Shown here in pieces: positions 9,602 through 18,503 of a stretch of DNA of 64,000 nucleotides. The notes under the pieces were generated by a model, which did no database searches, was not told the origin of the DNA, and saw only the letters and a list, made by a program, of their open reading frames with translations. The stretch's first letter is position 1; every line of letters begins with the position of its first letter. The translations under genes and the position numbers were made by a program. The DNA comes from Flavipsychrobacter sp. (lineage in GTDB: Bacteria; Bacteroidota; Bacteroidia; Chitinophagales; Chitinophagaceae), in assembly GCA_021155965.1 (NCBI GenBank), contig JAJNBJ010000016.1, forward strand, positions 26,473-90,472, written 5' to 3'.

Positions 9602-10694
9602 TTGCCCGTCCCGGAATTGTTACTTTGAATGTTGTGCCTTCGTTGATAACCGATGCTACTTCTATCCTTCCATTTAATTTATTCAGTGCGTCTTTCACAT
9701 TGTAGAGCCCGAAACCCGACCCCGGTTCTTCTGATGTTGCCCTGTAGAACATCGAAAAAATGTTACTTATATGGCTTTCATGTATTCCAATACCATTATC
9801 CCTTACAGCTATTACAGCATTATCCCCTGTCACGTCCACATTCAGCTCAACAAATTTATCAGCCTCATTTTTTCTTTGAAATTTAAACGCATTTGACAGC
9901 AGGTTGTTCAGGATAATTTTTATCGTAATACCGTCTGAGATGAAGGCCTCTTTTTGATTTACCATGTATGAAAAACGAATATTGTCCATCTTACCGGCGA
10001 TCTTGAACATCGCAGCCATATCGTTGATAATACTGTTAAAGTCAAGCTCCTCAAATACCAGTTTGCCCCTTTTCAGGTTGTAATACTCATGGGTATTCTT
10101 TACGAATTCATCCAGCTTCCTCACTGCAGCATCCATCATATCGAATATCTCTCTCAACTCATCGATGCTATCCATCGTTTTGGCAAGGTCCAATGCGCCT
10201 ATAACACTCAACAGGGGCCCACGCAGATCATGGGTCACACTGTATGCAAATTTGCCCAGTTCATCATACGCCGACTGCAGCTCCTGGTTTTTTGCAACCA
10301 GCATCGAATTGGTCAGGTAAAATTTATAACCTTCTTCTATCGCCGACCTGATATCCGTATCTGTCCATGGCTTCTTGATATACCTGAAGATATGGCCTTT
10401 ATTCACCGCATCAATGACCGACTCAATGTCTGCATAACCGGTAATAAGCATACGCACCGGCTGCGGATGCTGTTCCCTCATCTCTTCAAAAAACTGTGCG
10501 CCAGTTTTATCAGGCATGCGCTGGTCGCTCAGTATCACACTTATATCCGGGTGAGCATTCAACTGCTCATAAGCTTGCTGAACATTTACGGCAAGGTATA
10601 TGGTATAATCGAACCTGAATGTAGCCTTAAACCCGTTCAGGTTATTTTGTTCATCGTCTATGTATAAGACTTTTATTTTTTCGCCGGTGCTCAA
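9588..10694 (-). CDS. Response regulator-histidine kinase (REC-HisKA-HATPase)
   Basis: 368 residues. An N-terminal receiver (KVLYIDDEQNN; acceptor D57 in ILSDQRMPDKTG; Lys in FRYIKKPW) is followed by a short coiled linker and a soluble kinase core: H-box SVTHDLRGPLLSVIGAL, N-box LNNLLSNAFKFQ, G1 VRDNGIGI, G2 GSGFGLYN. No transmembrane helix, so it acts in the cytosol, probably relaying from the 7TMR-DISM kinase encoded 7 nt upstream. The receiver closely resembles the single-REC protein at 16336-16797 (same DQRMP, TGYAD, KPW pattern), suggesting paralogous parts of one pathway. Confidence 0.9.
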   Translation of the reverse strand: MSTGEKIKVLYIDDEQNNLNGFKATFRFDYTIYLAVNVQQAYEQLNAHPDISVILSDQRMPDKTGAQFFEEMREQHPQPVRMLITGYADIESVIDAVNKGHIFRYIKKPWTDTDIRSAIEEGYKFYLTNSMLVAKNQELQSAYDELGKFAYSVTHDLRGPLLSVIGALDLAKTMDSIDELREIFDMMDAAVRKLDEFVKNTHEYYNLKRGKLVFEELDFNSIINDMAAMFKIAGKMDNIRFSYMVNQKEAFISDGITIKIILNNLLSNAFKFQRKNEADKFVELNVDVTGDNAVIAVRDNGIGIHESHISNIFSMFYRATSEEPGSGFGLYNVKDALNKLNGRIEVASVINEGTTFKVTIPGRANGTN

Positions 10695-10701
10695 TGGTGT
10701 G

Positions 10702-12858
10702 TTATTTTTGTATTAAAGGTAATATAAGCGTAAATTCTGTCCCAACCCCAACTTCCGATGTCACATTTATCTGGCCATTATGCTTTACAATGGTATTGTA
10801 AGCTATCGACATACCCAACCCTGTCCCCTCGCCTACATCTTTTGTTGTAAAGAATGGTTCAAAAAGCCTTTTTTTGGTGTTTTCATCCATTCCTATCCCG
10901 TTATCAGCAAATTTAATGAATACGCTATGCTCATCGCTCGAAGTTGAGATGATCAGCACGCCGCCATTATTTTCGCCAAATTTCTTCTTTATTGCGTATA
11001 TAGCATTTGATATAATATTTAGAAAGACCTGGTTCAGTTTCCCGGGATAACACTCTACAACGGGTAGGTTCGAATATTTCTTATCGATCTTAATATGCGC
11101 GCCTACAAGATTATTTGCAATAACCAGTGTCGACTCTATTCCCTCATTAATATCTGTTCTCTTCAAATCATCTTCGTCGAGACGGGAGAATACCCTCAGC
11201 CCCTTCACTATTTCTGCTGTTCTCGATGCCCCCTCGCCTATACCATGCAATAATTGGTCTATTTCAATTTTTAAATAGTCGTAATCAATGTCCTCCTTGT
11301 ATGCTGCAACCTGTTTCTTCTTTTCAGCGACTGGCTTTTCATCAAGCATTATTTTTTCCATGGTCTCCACAACATCTATCAGCATCTTCACATCCCTGTT
11401 CAGCGGCATTACATTCGACGAAACGAAGTTGATGGGATTGTTTATCTCATGTGCTATACCGGCTGTTAACTGGCCTAGCGAAGCCATTTTCTCTGATTCC
11501 ACAAGTTGACTTTCTGCTTCTTTCAATTCCACCATAGCCTTGTTCAAGTCTTCATTCGCAATTTTCAACTCCTGTGTACGCTCTGTTACTTTAGCTTCCA
11601 GTATCACGTTCTGCTCACGGATAATGCGCTCATTTTCCTGCAATGCCTCTACCGTTTGCGCCTGCGATATTTCTTTTTCTTTTTTAAGGGTATTGATCCT
11701 GTCAGCAAGTGCGAAAGACAGCAACAGCACTTCCATAGCTGAGCCTACAGGCATCATGTTCACCGTAAAATTGTTGTACGGCAGAATATTGAAATTCTTG
11801 AACACAAATACGAAAACCCCCACAAGGAAAACTATCCATGATATAAAAAAGAAAACTGCAGGCCGATAGCCTTTACGAATGATGATGGCCGCAAGCACCA
11901 GCATGTAAATTGAAACAGGCCCCGCTGTCATATCAATAGCGTTTTGCCCTGCACTGTAATTACCGGAAAAGCAAAGTACTGCAGCAGTAATATACATCGC
12001 CATGAACAGGAAGAATACCTTATCTGCTTTAGGCACGAATGTTTTCGTTTTCAGGAAATGCCGCATGAACTCTATTCCTGCAATACCTACCAGTACAGGT
12101 GTAATGAACGCACTATATTTCGCGATCATCGCATTATTCGGCCATAGGAACTGGAAAGCATAACCCGATAACGTAGTTTGAGTGAGTATTACCATTACCA
12201 CGTAAGCGATATAATACAGGTAGCTGTTATCCTTAGTGGTTATGTACACAAAGCAATTATACAGCAGCATGGCCAGCATAAGCCCAATGTACATGCCCCA
12301 GAAAATATCCTTGTATTTGTCGGCATCCAGCATTTTGGTCTCCGGCCCTATGGATAAAGGCAGGATCAATGATTCGCTGCTGCTCACGCGCAGGTACACC
12401 TGTTCTTCCGTATTGGGTGGTACATGAACATAGAACAGGAATTCGGAGCTCAGGTACTCACGGTGTGAAAAAGGATAGGACTGCCCTGTAGTAACTGTTC
12501 TGAATTTTCCGTCATCAAGAGGCTCATAAAAAGTAACACTATCCAATCCTGAATTAGCAAGCTTCAATATCAGTTGCGGCAACTGTGTTTCATTCCTGAT
12601 CTTTAATCTTACCCAATAGGCCGACGTTGTAACGTTCAGATTTGGTGTTACGTTATCCAGTACTTTGAATTGACCACTTTTTGATATGTCGCCAATGGTA
12701 AGTGTACGATGTGTATCCTCAAGAACTTCTATACCTGAAAGAATCTGCTTTACCTCGTCTGTGCTTTGCAACGCCACTGTTGAAGCAGGCTGAGCATTAG
12801 CCTGCATAACACTAAAGGCGAACAGGAGCAGATAAAGAAAACTGGATATTCTTTGCAT
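10702..12858 (-). CDS. 7TMR-DISM sensor histidine kinase
   Basis: 718 residues: signal peptide (MQRISSFLYLLLFAFSVMQANA), a periplasmic 7TMR-DISMED2-type beta domain to about residue 180, seven transmembrane helices (about 185-390), a coiled coil (about 390-460), HisKA with LGQLTAGIAHEINNPINF, and HATPase_c with N-box NQVFLNIISNAIYAI, DNGIGMDE, FEPFFTTK and GEGTGLGM. DISM receptors are thought to sense small extracellular ligands, often carbohydrates; the ligand here is unknown. It sits between the GNAT gene (9 nt upstream) and the REC-kinase (7 nt downstream), so sensor, relay and GNAT are one transcription unit. Confidence 0.92.
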   Translation of the reverse strand: MQRISSFLYLLLFAFSVMQANAQPASTVALQSTDEVKQILSGIEVLEDTHRTLTIGDISKSGQFKVLDNVTPNLNVTTSAYWVRLKIRNETQLPQLILKLANSGLDSVTFYEPLDDGKFRTVTTGQSYPFSHREYLSSEFLFYVHVPPNTEEQVYLRVSSSESLILPLSIGPETKMLDADKYKDIFWGMYIGLMLAMLLYNCFVYITTKDNSYLYYIAYVVMVILTQTTLSGYAFQFLWPNNAMIAKYSAFITPVLVGIAGIEFMRHFLKTKTFVPKADKVFFLFMAMYITAAVLCFSGNYSAGQNAIDMTAGPVSIYMLVLAAIIIRKGYRPAVFFFISWIVFLVGVFVFVFKNFNILPYNNFTVNMMPVGSAMEVLLLSFALADRINTLKKEKEISQAQTVEALQENERIIREQNVILEAKVTERTQELKIANEDLNKAMVELKEAESQLVESEKMASLGQLTAGIAHEINNPINFVSSNVMPLNRDVKMLIDVVETMEKIMLDEKPVAEKKKQVAAYKEDIDYDYLKIEIDQLLHGIGEGASRTAEIVKGLRVFSRLDEDDLKRTDINEGIESTLVIANNLVGAHIKIDKKYSNLPVVECYPGKLNQVFLNIISNAIYAIKKKFGENNGGVLIISTSSDEHSVFIKFADNGIGMDENTKKRLFEPFFTTKDVGEGTGLGMSIAYNTIVKHNGQINVTSEVGVGTEFTLILPLIQK

Positions 12859-12867
12859 TTATGACTA

Positions 12868-13557
12868 TTAATTAGCAATAAGCAGGTTGTAATCTATCTC
12901 CACAAGCCCTTTGGGACCGGTCTCTGCAAAATGTTGATTAGGGTTATCTCTGAGGTTTATCATTCTTTCTTTATAGTCCGGCCTTGCAGTATCAAGTGTT
13001 TTGGAATTCAATATACCCAACACCCTCGCTATAAAATCTTCCTTCGGATAATAAAACTCACCATCAATGCCCAAGGTTTTGTCTACAACAAAACCTACAT
13101 TTTTAAACATTTCCAGCGTATAATCGCCACAGATACCCATCAGCGTACTGCACCCCACCTGGTTTGTTATAGATATACCGGCCATTGTGAGCAACACACT
13201 GATACCATATCCCGCTACTGATTTTGCGTTCCACAGGGCACAAAGTTCGCCAACCCCATGATCAGCATATTTATTCACGACATCGTGTATCCTTGCATCC
13301 ATATGGCCTATCGCTTTCTCTACAGGCAAAGGATGTACCCCATCAGCCATTTGCACCCGTATCCCTCCCACTAATTCACCTTCCTCGTTTTCCGCAACTA
13401 TCGCGTACACACATTCCATATCCAGCCATACCCTGTTATTGGAAGTAATGTTTGTTATGCCATAATCTTCTAATACCTTCTTGTGCCCTGCCAGATAGCG
13501 TTCAGAAAGTTCTATATCTTTTATAGGATGAAAAGCTTTAAATTTTAATCTGAGCAT
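12868..13557 (-). CDS. GNAT-like protein of the E1/nitroreductase cluster
   Basis: 229 residues. The central part (YAIVAENEEGELVGGIRVQM, then a GVGELCALWNAKSVAGYGIS stretch) has the beta-bulge and acyl-CoA-site pattern of GNAT/autoinducer-synthase-fold proteins, and may be closer to N-acyl amino acid synthases than to ordinary acetyltransferases. This is a weak fold-level call; no catalytic residue can be named with confidence. It is the first gene of the signalling operon, 9 nt before the 7TMR-DISM kinase, and is preceded by a leader of about 170 nt from the promoter at 13735-13762. Confidence 0.6.
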   Translation of the reverse strand: MLRLKFKAFHPIKDIELSERYLAGHKKVLEDYGITNITSNNRVWLDMECVYAIVAENEEGELVGGIRVQMADGVHPLPVEKAIGHMDARIHDVVNKYADHGVGELCALWNAKSVAGYGISVLLTMAGISITNQVGCSTLMGICGDYTLEMFKNVGFVVDKTLGIDGEFYYPKEDFIARVLGILNSKTLDTARPDYKERMINLRDNPNQHFAETGPKGLVEIDYNLLIAN

Positions 13558-13852
13558 TTTCGTTACGCTACTTAATAAATTACACGATTCTTACGCTATT
13601 GTCATTTATCGGTGACCTTTATAAAAGAATATCTACTATACATGGTGTTTTATTAGTTTATTATCTTATTTTTTTGAAGAAATATATTTCAGGAAATATT
13701 TTTACTTGCAAAATAACAATTCTAAAAGACAGAACAAATATATAGTATAAATTAAAATACAATTGTCATATTAAAATGCAAAACATTACAATTAAAGAAA
13801 AAAAAAGTATTGTTTTTTTATCGTGATTTTGTTTTTATAAATGATTTAAAAT
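13558..13852. other. AT-rich intergenic region
   Basis: About 295 bp, strikingly AT-rich with several homopolymer A/T runs, between the stop of the E1/nitroreductase gene and the start of the GNAT gene. Apart from the minus-strand promoter at 13735-13762, I see no ORF, strong hairpin or repeat. The long leader to the GNAT ATG has no recognised riboswitch fold. Confidence 0.5.
13735..13762 (-). promoter_or_regulatory. Promoter of the GNAT-kinase operon
   Basis: On the minus strand, TTG (13762-13760), 17 nt, then TATATTTG (13742-13735) fits the Bacteroidota consensus. The predicted start near 13728 leaves a leader of about 170 nt before ATG 13557. Confidence 0.55.
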
Positions 13853-16162
13853 TTATTCAATTGTAAGTGCTTTTTCAACAGGTATCCTATACGACCTTAC
13901 CTGCGGTATGCCAGAAATAGATAATCTGAATAAAAATACGTGAGCCTTACTACGCACATCAGGGAAAATATTTTCGAAACGTGTATAGAGATGGGTAAAC
14001 TCTGTTTTCATAAAATCCGGCATCCCAACCCCATCTCCATGCTTCAGCCTGGCAAAGTGAAGGATAGCTGCAAACATTGGCTGAATAGATACATTATTCT
14101 CGGTAGCTGTCAGCCATAACCGCTCCATTGCCCTTCCACCCTCAAGAAAATTTGCTGCTGAAAAATTCGGCATCGTTACAAGCCCAACAGCCGAAGATCC
14201 GTCAATTGCCTTGAAGGTCATTTTTTTCAGAGCCTCCCCGGCATTCCAGTCAACGAGCAATTGTGCAACTTCGGGGTCCCTCACCATTTTTATGCCTACC
14301 TCTTCCACAGGAGTGATATCCACTGTCGCTATATCAATACCATCTGCTGTTACCCTGCTCTGCTCAGCATTCCATCTTAGTTCTTTGTTGTAAAATTCAT
14401 AGTGGCCATCAGGATGCAGCAAGCGTAATCTGTCTGAAGCTCCCATTATATCTCTGAGTTCTGCAAGGTCACTTTCACTTGTTTTTATTAGCAATTCTGC
14501 CCCGGTCACTGATGCAACAGCATCTTTCAGTTTGTCAAATATCTTCTCATCTATCACTACCCTTTCAGCTATTGTCCGGTTGGTACAACGCGCTCCAATA
14601 TATTGTACAAGCGTTTGTGGCTGATACAACACCTGCGATACCTGGTTAGCAAATTGTATTGCCGCAACCATTTTCCTGTTTCCCTGCAACGGGAATGAGT
14701 GTACTTTGGTACCAACGCCTTTCTGTGCTGCCTTTAATTCAAGGTTTTCAATAGCTGCACCCAACCCTATAAAAGAAGCCATATCCTCGAAATCACCGAA
14801 AGAAAATGACCGGTTTCTCTCATGGAACAAAAACAGGTAACCATTCTTATAATGCCATTTCCATGGTTGGTTATTCCCTGCTGTCGGCGCACTGATAGCG
14901 GCATTTACAAGTTCCGTAATAACTTCACTCTTTAACGATAATTGAGAAGCAGGTAACTTACCCAAAGCATCATTCACCATTTGCCCCATTTCAACCGAAG
15001 TAAGTGGCGGCGGCGGCGTAGCAACTTCAAACTCCTTACGTGGCCTGGTATCCGGCACTAATCTGTCGAGGTCAATAAAGTACCTGCCTGAAGCAGTGAA
15101 CTGATCGAGGAACAACCTCCTGCATGTATCGGCAGTAATTGCACCGCCAAGCGTAACCGCAGACGCCAGTTGTGGCCAGGTAGTTAATGTATTCTCTATC
15201 TCCACTATCGATGCTTTAAGCCTTGTAGACAAGGTCTCCAGGCCAAGCATTGGCAACATATACGGCAGCTTCTCTTCAGCTGTTTTCAAACCTCTCAGGA
15301 ACTCCATATCAAGCTTAAGATGGTCTAACCAGCCATGCAGTATCGGCCTGTCTGGCTCCAGGTCATAGCGCTCCACATCAAGCGTACCCTTATCGCTGGC
15401 CTCCATCAATACAGGTATCTGCAGTTCTTTAGCTTTCTTGCGGCACTGTATTTTTACATGGATCCCGTCACATTCATCAATTACAACATCCAGATTACCG
15501 TCCTTCGTAAAGAAATCATTGATGTTGTCATCTGTTATACCGTCTGTATAGCATATCACTTTAAAGAATGGGTCTATCTCTGCTATTTCCCGCGCTACAG
15601 AATATGCTTTAAATAAACCAAGGTTATGCACTCCTGTTCGTATCCTGTTTAAGTTATTGAGCTCAAGCGTATCAAAATCTGCTAATCTCAATTCGCCGCA
15701 GCCACGCTCCATAGCTAATGTAACGGATACCGACTGCCCAACCGACAACCCAATAACACCCACTTTCTTGGTAGCAAGTATATCGCGTTCTTTTATAGTG
15801 ATCTTATTACGGTTAGCGGCAGTACGCAGTTCAATAAATTCCTGCTCATCCAGCATATGCACTAAACGAGCAGACCAGGGGTAGTATACCCAAACCCCGT
15901 AATCAGTAATGGGGCAACTATTAAGATGTTTTTCTATTAAAGGAGGATAATCTTCCTGCTTAAGTTTGATCTTAGGATTACGGCTTTTGATCAGTTCCTT
16001 GAGCTGGTCACGAATTTCGTCAAATAAAAAAATGTTAGATAATTCTAAAAGCTTATTAAACTGATCTCTATCTGTTGAGTTATTTAATCTGAAGAATTCC
16101 GGTTTATATGAATTCTTTAACTCTGCATTTTTTACTAATAAGGCAGAATAGTTGGCATTCAT
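13853..16162 (-). CDS. Rv1355c/MoeY-like E1-ThiF plus nitroreductase fusion
   Basis: 769 residues. After an N-terminal helical region (1-120), a ThiF/E1-like Rossmann domain shows KVGVIGLSVGQS (133-144), the ATP-binding LADFDTLELNNLNR (160-173) and DVVIDECD (225-232). The zinc CxxC pairs of ThiF/MoeB are absent. From about 410 to 760 follows a nitroreductase-like FMN domain (AAISAPTAGNNQPWKW). This order matches the Rv1355c (MoeY) type fusion known from mycobacteria and Bacteroidota, whose function is unproven. E1 domains adenylate a carboxylate or a protein tail; nitroreductase-fold partners oxidise azolines in TOMM biosynthesis. By analogy, it could activate and oxidise a small molecule or peptide. 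It lies upstream of the GNAT and kinase genes. Confidence 0.8.
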   Translation of the reverse strand: MNANYSALLVKNAELKNSYKPEFFRLNNSTDRDQFNKLLELSNIFLFDEIRDQLKELIKSRNPKIKLKQEDYPPLIEKHLNSCPITDYGVWVYYPWSARLVHMLDEQEFIELRTAANRNKITIKERDILATKKVGVIGLSVGQSVSVTLAMERGCGELRLADFDTLELNNLNRIRTGVHNLGLFKAYSVAREIAEIDPFFKVICYTDGITDDNINDFFTKDGNLDVVIDECDGIHVKIQCRKKAKELQIPVLMEASDKGTLDVERYDLEPDRPILHGWLDHLKLDMEFLRGLKTAEEKLPYMLPMLGLETLSTRLKASIVEIENTLTTWPQLASAVTLGGAITADTCRRLFLDQFTASGRYFIDLDRLVPDTRPRKEFEVATPPPPLTSVEMGQMVNDALGKLPASQLSLKSEVITELVNAAISAPTAGNNQPWKWHYKNGYLFLFHERNRSFSFGDFEDMASFIGLGAAIENLELKAAQKGVGTKVHSFPLQGNRKMVAAIQFANQVSQVLYQPQTLVQYIGARCTNRTIAERVVIDEKIFDKLKDAVASVTGAELLIKTSESDLAELRDIMGASDRLRLLHPDGHYEFYNKELRWNAEQSRVTADGIDIATVDITPVEEVGIKMVRDPEVAQLLVDWNAGEALKKMTFKAIDGSSAVGLVTMPNFSAANFLEGGRAMERLWLTATENNVSIQPMFAAILHFARLKHGDGVGMPDFMKTEFTHLYTRFENIFPDVRSKAHVFLFRLSISGIPQVRSYRIPVEKALTIE

Positions 16163-16182
16163 TGGTGAGTGTTTGAGTGGCG

Positions 16183-16212
16183 CAAAACTACTAATAAATC
16201 ATATTATTTCAA
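16183..16212 (-). promoter_or_regulatory. Promoter of the E1/nitroreductase gene
   Basis: Minus strand: TTG (16212-16210), 19 nt, TAGTTTTG (16190-16183), with the ATG 21 nt further on at 16162. A good match to the Bacteroidota consensus. Confidence 0.6.
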
Positions 16213-16335
16213 TAGCTTGTTAACGAAATTGACAACAATCATATGATTATCAATTTTTTTTATAATTGCATATTATTACTATTTAAAAGCTGATTACTTT
16301 TCTTTAATAATTTTTTTAACTTGCATCTATTCTCT

Positions 16336-16797
16336 ATGGCCAACAAGATCTGTATACTTTACGTGGATGATGAGCTGAATAACCTGGTCTCATTCAAAGC
16401 AGTTTTTCGCATTAAGTATAATGTGCTGACAGCTATTAGCGGGGAAGAAGCTATTAGCATTTTAAAGAATAACGAAGTTCATATTATAATTACAGATCAG
16501 CGTATGCCGCAAATGACAGGTGTAGAATTCCTCGAATCTATACTTGGCGAATATCCAGACCCGATACGAATTTTGCTTACCGGCTATGCAGATATGAACG
16601 CAGTTATTGATGCTATCAACAAAGGAAAAGTATTCCACTACCTTACCAAGCCCTGGAATGAAGAAGAATTGGATATGACCATTACACGTGCTTATGACGT
16701 TTACAAACAACGCATTGACGAAAAAGAAATGAATACAAAACTCACTGTCTCTAATGAGCAGTTGGAATTTCTTCTAAGGCAAAAATTACTTTCTTAA
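16336..16797 (+). CDS. Response regulator, receiver domain with coiled tail
   Basis: 153 residues from ATG 16336 (MANKICILYVDDE); an upstream in-frame TTG at 16321 is less likely. Receiver hallmarks: YVDDE, acceptor Asp in IIITDQRMPQMTG, LLTGYAD and the Lys in HYLTKPW. The last 30 residues form a short coiled coil and there is no output domain. It is divergent from the E1/nitroreductase gene and its receiver resembles that of the REC-kinase at 9588-10694, so it is probably part of the same relay. Confidence 0.85.
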   Translation: MANKICILYVDDELNNLVSFKAVFRIKYNVLTAISGEEAISILKNNEVHIIITDQRMPQMTGVEFLESILGEYPDPIRILLTGYADMNAVIDAINKGKVFHYLTKPWNEEELDMTITRAYDVYKQRIDEKEMNTKLTVSNEQLEFLLRQKLLS

Positions 16798-16809
16798 ATA
16801 CTCAGGAAA

Positions 16810-17421
16810 TTATAAGCTCAGCTCTTTATTGATATTGTCCATCCACTTTCTTTGGGCAGGAATATTGATACCGTGGGTGGTCTCGTCCTCATATCGCTGC
16901 TGGCATATTTCGTACTCATTGTTCACCTCAGTGAAAATGGCCATCAGCGCTTGTTTCAGGTTAGGCACATTACCAAGATCATTGATACGTGTCCTTAATT
17001 TGCGCGTATACAATTCACACAAGTCAAAGTGGCCCTGCTCGTGGTCCAGTATAGAAGCTATTTTGGCATCAGAGCGTACCCACGATTTTTTAGCATAGAA
17101 CGTATTATATACGGTTACATCGGGCTTGCCTGCAGCTGTAACACCATTAATCCTGAAGCCCATGCCGCAATGGGTTGCTGCAGCAGACTCATCGTCACTA
17201 GCCCTTACAGGGCCTTTAAAATCGTCCCACGACAATTTTTTATGCTCCATCCACTGGAACTCAGTGGGCGGAGCCGCATCTTCTGATTTTGTAGTAGTGG
17301 AAGAATTGTTAATCTTTTCCTCTTTAGCGCCCTTGGCACTAACTTTTTCTGCAACGCCCTGCGTACAAATTAAGAGACCTATTACGAAAGCACACACACT
17401 ATTCTTTTGCACACAAGCCAT
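16810..17421 (-). CDS. DUF922-type secreted zinc protease-like protein
   Basis: 203 residues with an N-terminal signal-like hydrophobic stretch, a low-complexity Lys/Ser/Thr linker, and a domain starting at FQWMEHKKLSWDDFKGPV. The motif HEQGHFDLCE contains the HExxH metal site expected of DUF922 (putative secreted Zn-dependent peptidases). It probably acts in the periplasm or at the surface. It converges on the response regulator at 16336, with 12 nt between stops. Substrate unknown. Confidence 0.75.
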   Translation of the reverse strand: MACVQKNSVCAFVIGLLICTQGVAEKVSAKGAKEEKINNSSTTTKSEDAAPPTEFQWMEHKKLSWDDFKGPVRASDDESAAATHCGMGFRINGVTAAGKPDVTVYNTFYAKKSWVRSDAKIASILDHEQGHFDLCELYTRKLRTRINDLGNVPNLKQALMAIFTEVNNEYEICQQRYEDETTHGINIPAQRKWMDNINKELSL

Positions 17422-17549
17422 TCTATGCTAAGTTTTTAATAGATTAATGATCTAAAGTGAACTATGTAAAGATACGGGGAAAAAATTACACAAACCCCAT
17501 TTTGGGGACAAATTTTCCACAAAAAATAGTTAAAATGATTCCCTCTGTT

Positions 17550-17557
17550 TAAATTTG
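17550..17557 (+). promoter_or_regulatory. Probable -7 element of the GT2 gene
   Basis: TAAATTTG matches TAnnTTTG 38 nt before ATG 17595. No convincing -33 TTTG is seen at the right spacing. Confidence 0.4.
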
Positions 17558-17594
17558 CCGCCGATCTAAAAAAAATCAACGCTTTACACTATAA

Positions 17595-18392
17595 ATGATT
17601 CGCTTAAGCATCGTTATTATCACCTTCAATGAGGAAAGAAATCTCGCACGATGCCTTGATTCAGTGAAAGATATTGCAGACGAAATTATAGTAGTAGACA
17701 GCTTTTCAACAGATAATACCGCAGCTATTGCCAGCAGCTACAATGCAAAGGTGATACAGCATCCCTTCATCGGTTACGGTCAGCAAAAGAATTTTGCAAC
17801 GCAGCAAGCATCGAACGACTGGATATTGTCGCTTGATGCGGATGAAACGCTCACGCCTGAACTACAGCGGAGCATTCTTGAAGTAAAAAGAGATCCAATT
17901 TTTTCGGTTTATGAAATGTCGCGCCTCACCAACTATTGCGGCAAATGGATAAAGTACTGTGGCTGGTATCCTGATAAGCAAACACGACTTTATGACCGCA
18001 CCAAGGGCAAATGGGAAGAACCAAAGGTGCATGAATACTGGCGGTTGGATGATGATAAAGAACAAGGCGGTACATTGAAAGGAGATATACTTCACTATAG
18101 CTTTCGTACGATAAACGAGCACTTGAAAAAAATAGAAAAATACAGCGAGCTGGCAGCGCGGGAATCGGTGGAGAATGGCAAAACCGCTACCCTCTTCAAG
18201 ATATTCTTTTCACCCAAGTGGCATTTCATCAATGAATACATCTTTCAGTTGGGTTTCCTGGATGGCTTCTACGGTTACACAATATGCAGGCTCTCTGTTT
18301 ATGCTACCTTTTTAAAGTATTCCAAGATAAGGCTGTATTATAAGCAAAAAGTGAGTGCAGAAGCACGGGCATTGAATAATATAAGCACCTGA
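17595..18392 (+). CDS. Glycosyltransferase family 2 (WaaE/LgtF-like)
   Basis: 265 residues. The N-terminal GT-A domain shows LSIVIITFNEERNLARCLDS, DEIIVVDSFSTDN and the DxD-containing LSLDADETL, the pattern of WaaE/KdtX-like beta-glucosyltransferases that decorate the lipopolysaccharide inner core. The C-terminal part (FINEYIFQLGFLDGFYGYTI) is amphipathic and probably membrane-associated. The acceptor cannot be named; lipid A-core or another envelope glycan is likely. It stands upstream of bshC with about 110 nt between. Confidence 0.85.
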   Translation: MIRLSIVIITFNEERNLARCLDSVKDIADEIIVVDSFSTDNTAAIASSYNAKVIQHPFIGYGQQKNFATQQASNDWILSLDADETLTPELQRSILEVKRDPIFSVYEMSRLTNYCGKWIKYCGWYPDKQTRLYDRTKGKWEEPKVHEYWRLDDDKEQGGTLKGDILHYSFRTINEHLKKIEKYSELAARESVENGKTATLFKIFFSPKWHFINEYIFQLGFLDGFYGYTICRLSVYATFLKYSKIRLYYKQKVSAEARALNNIST

Positions 18393-18503
18393 AAATAACG
18401 TAATTATCAATATTGGCTGTTAACTTCGTCTCATAAAACGGGCATCCTGGCTTACAAGTTTACACATATACCATATCGTGAAACGGGTTTTTTCTCACAA
18501 CTC

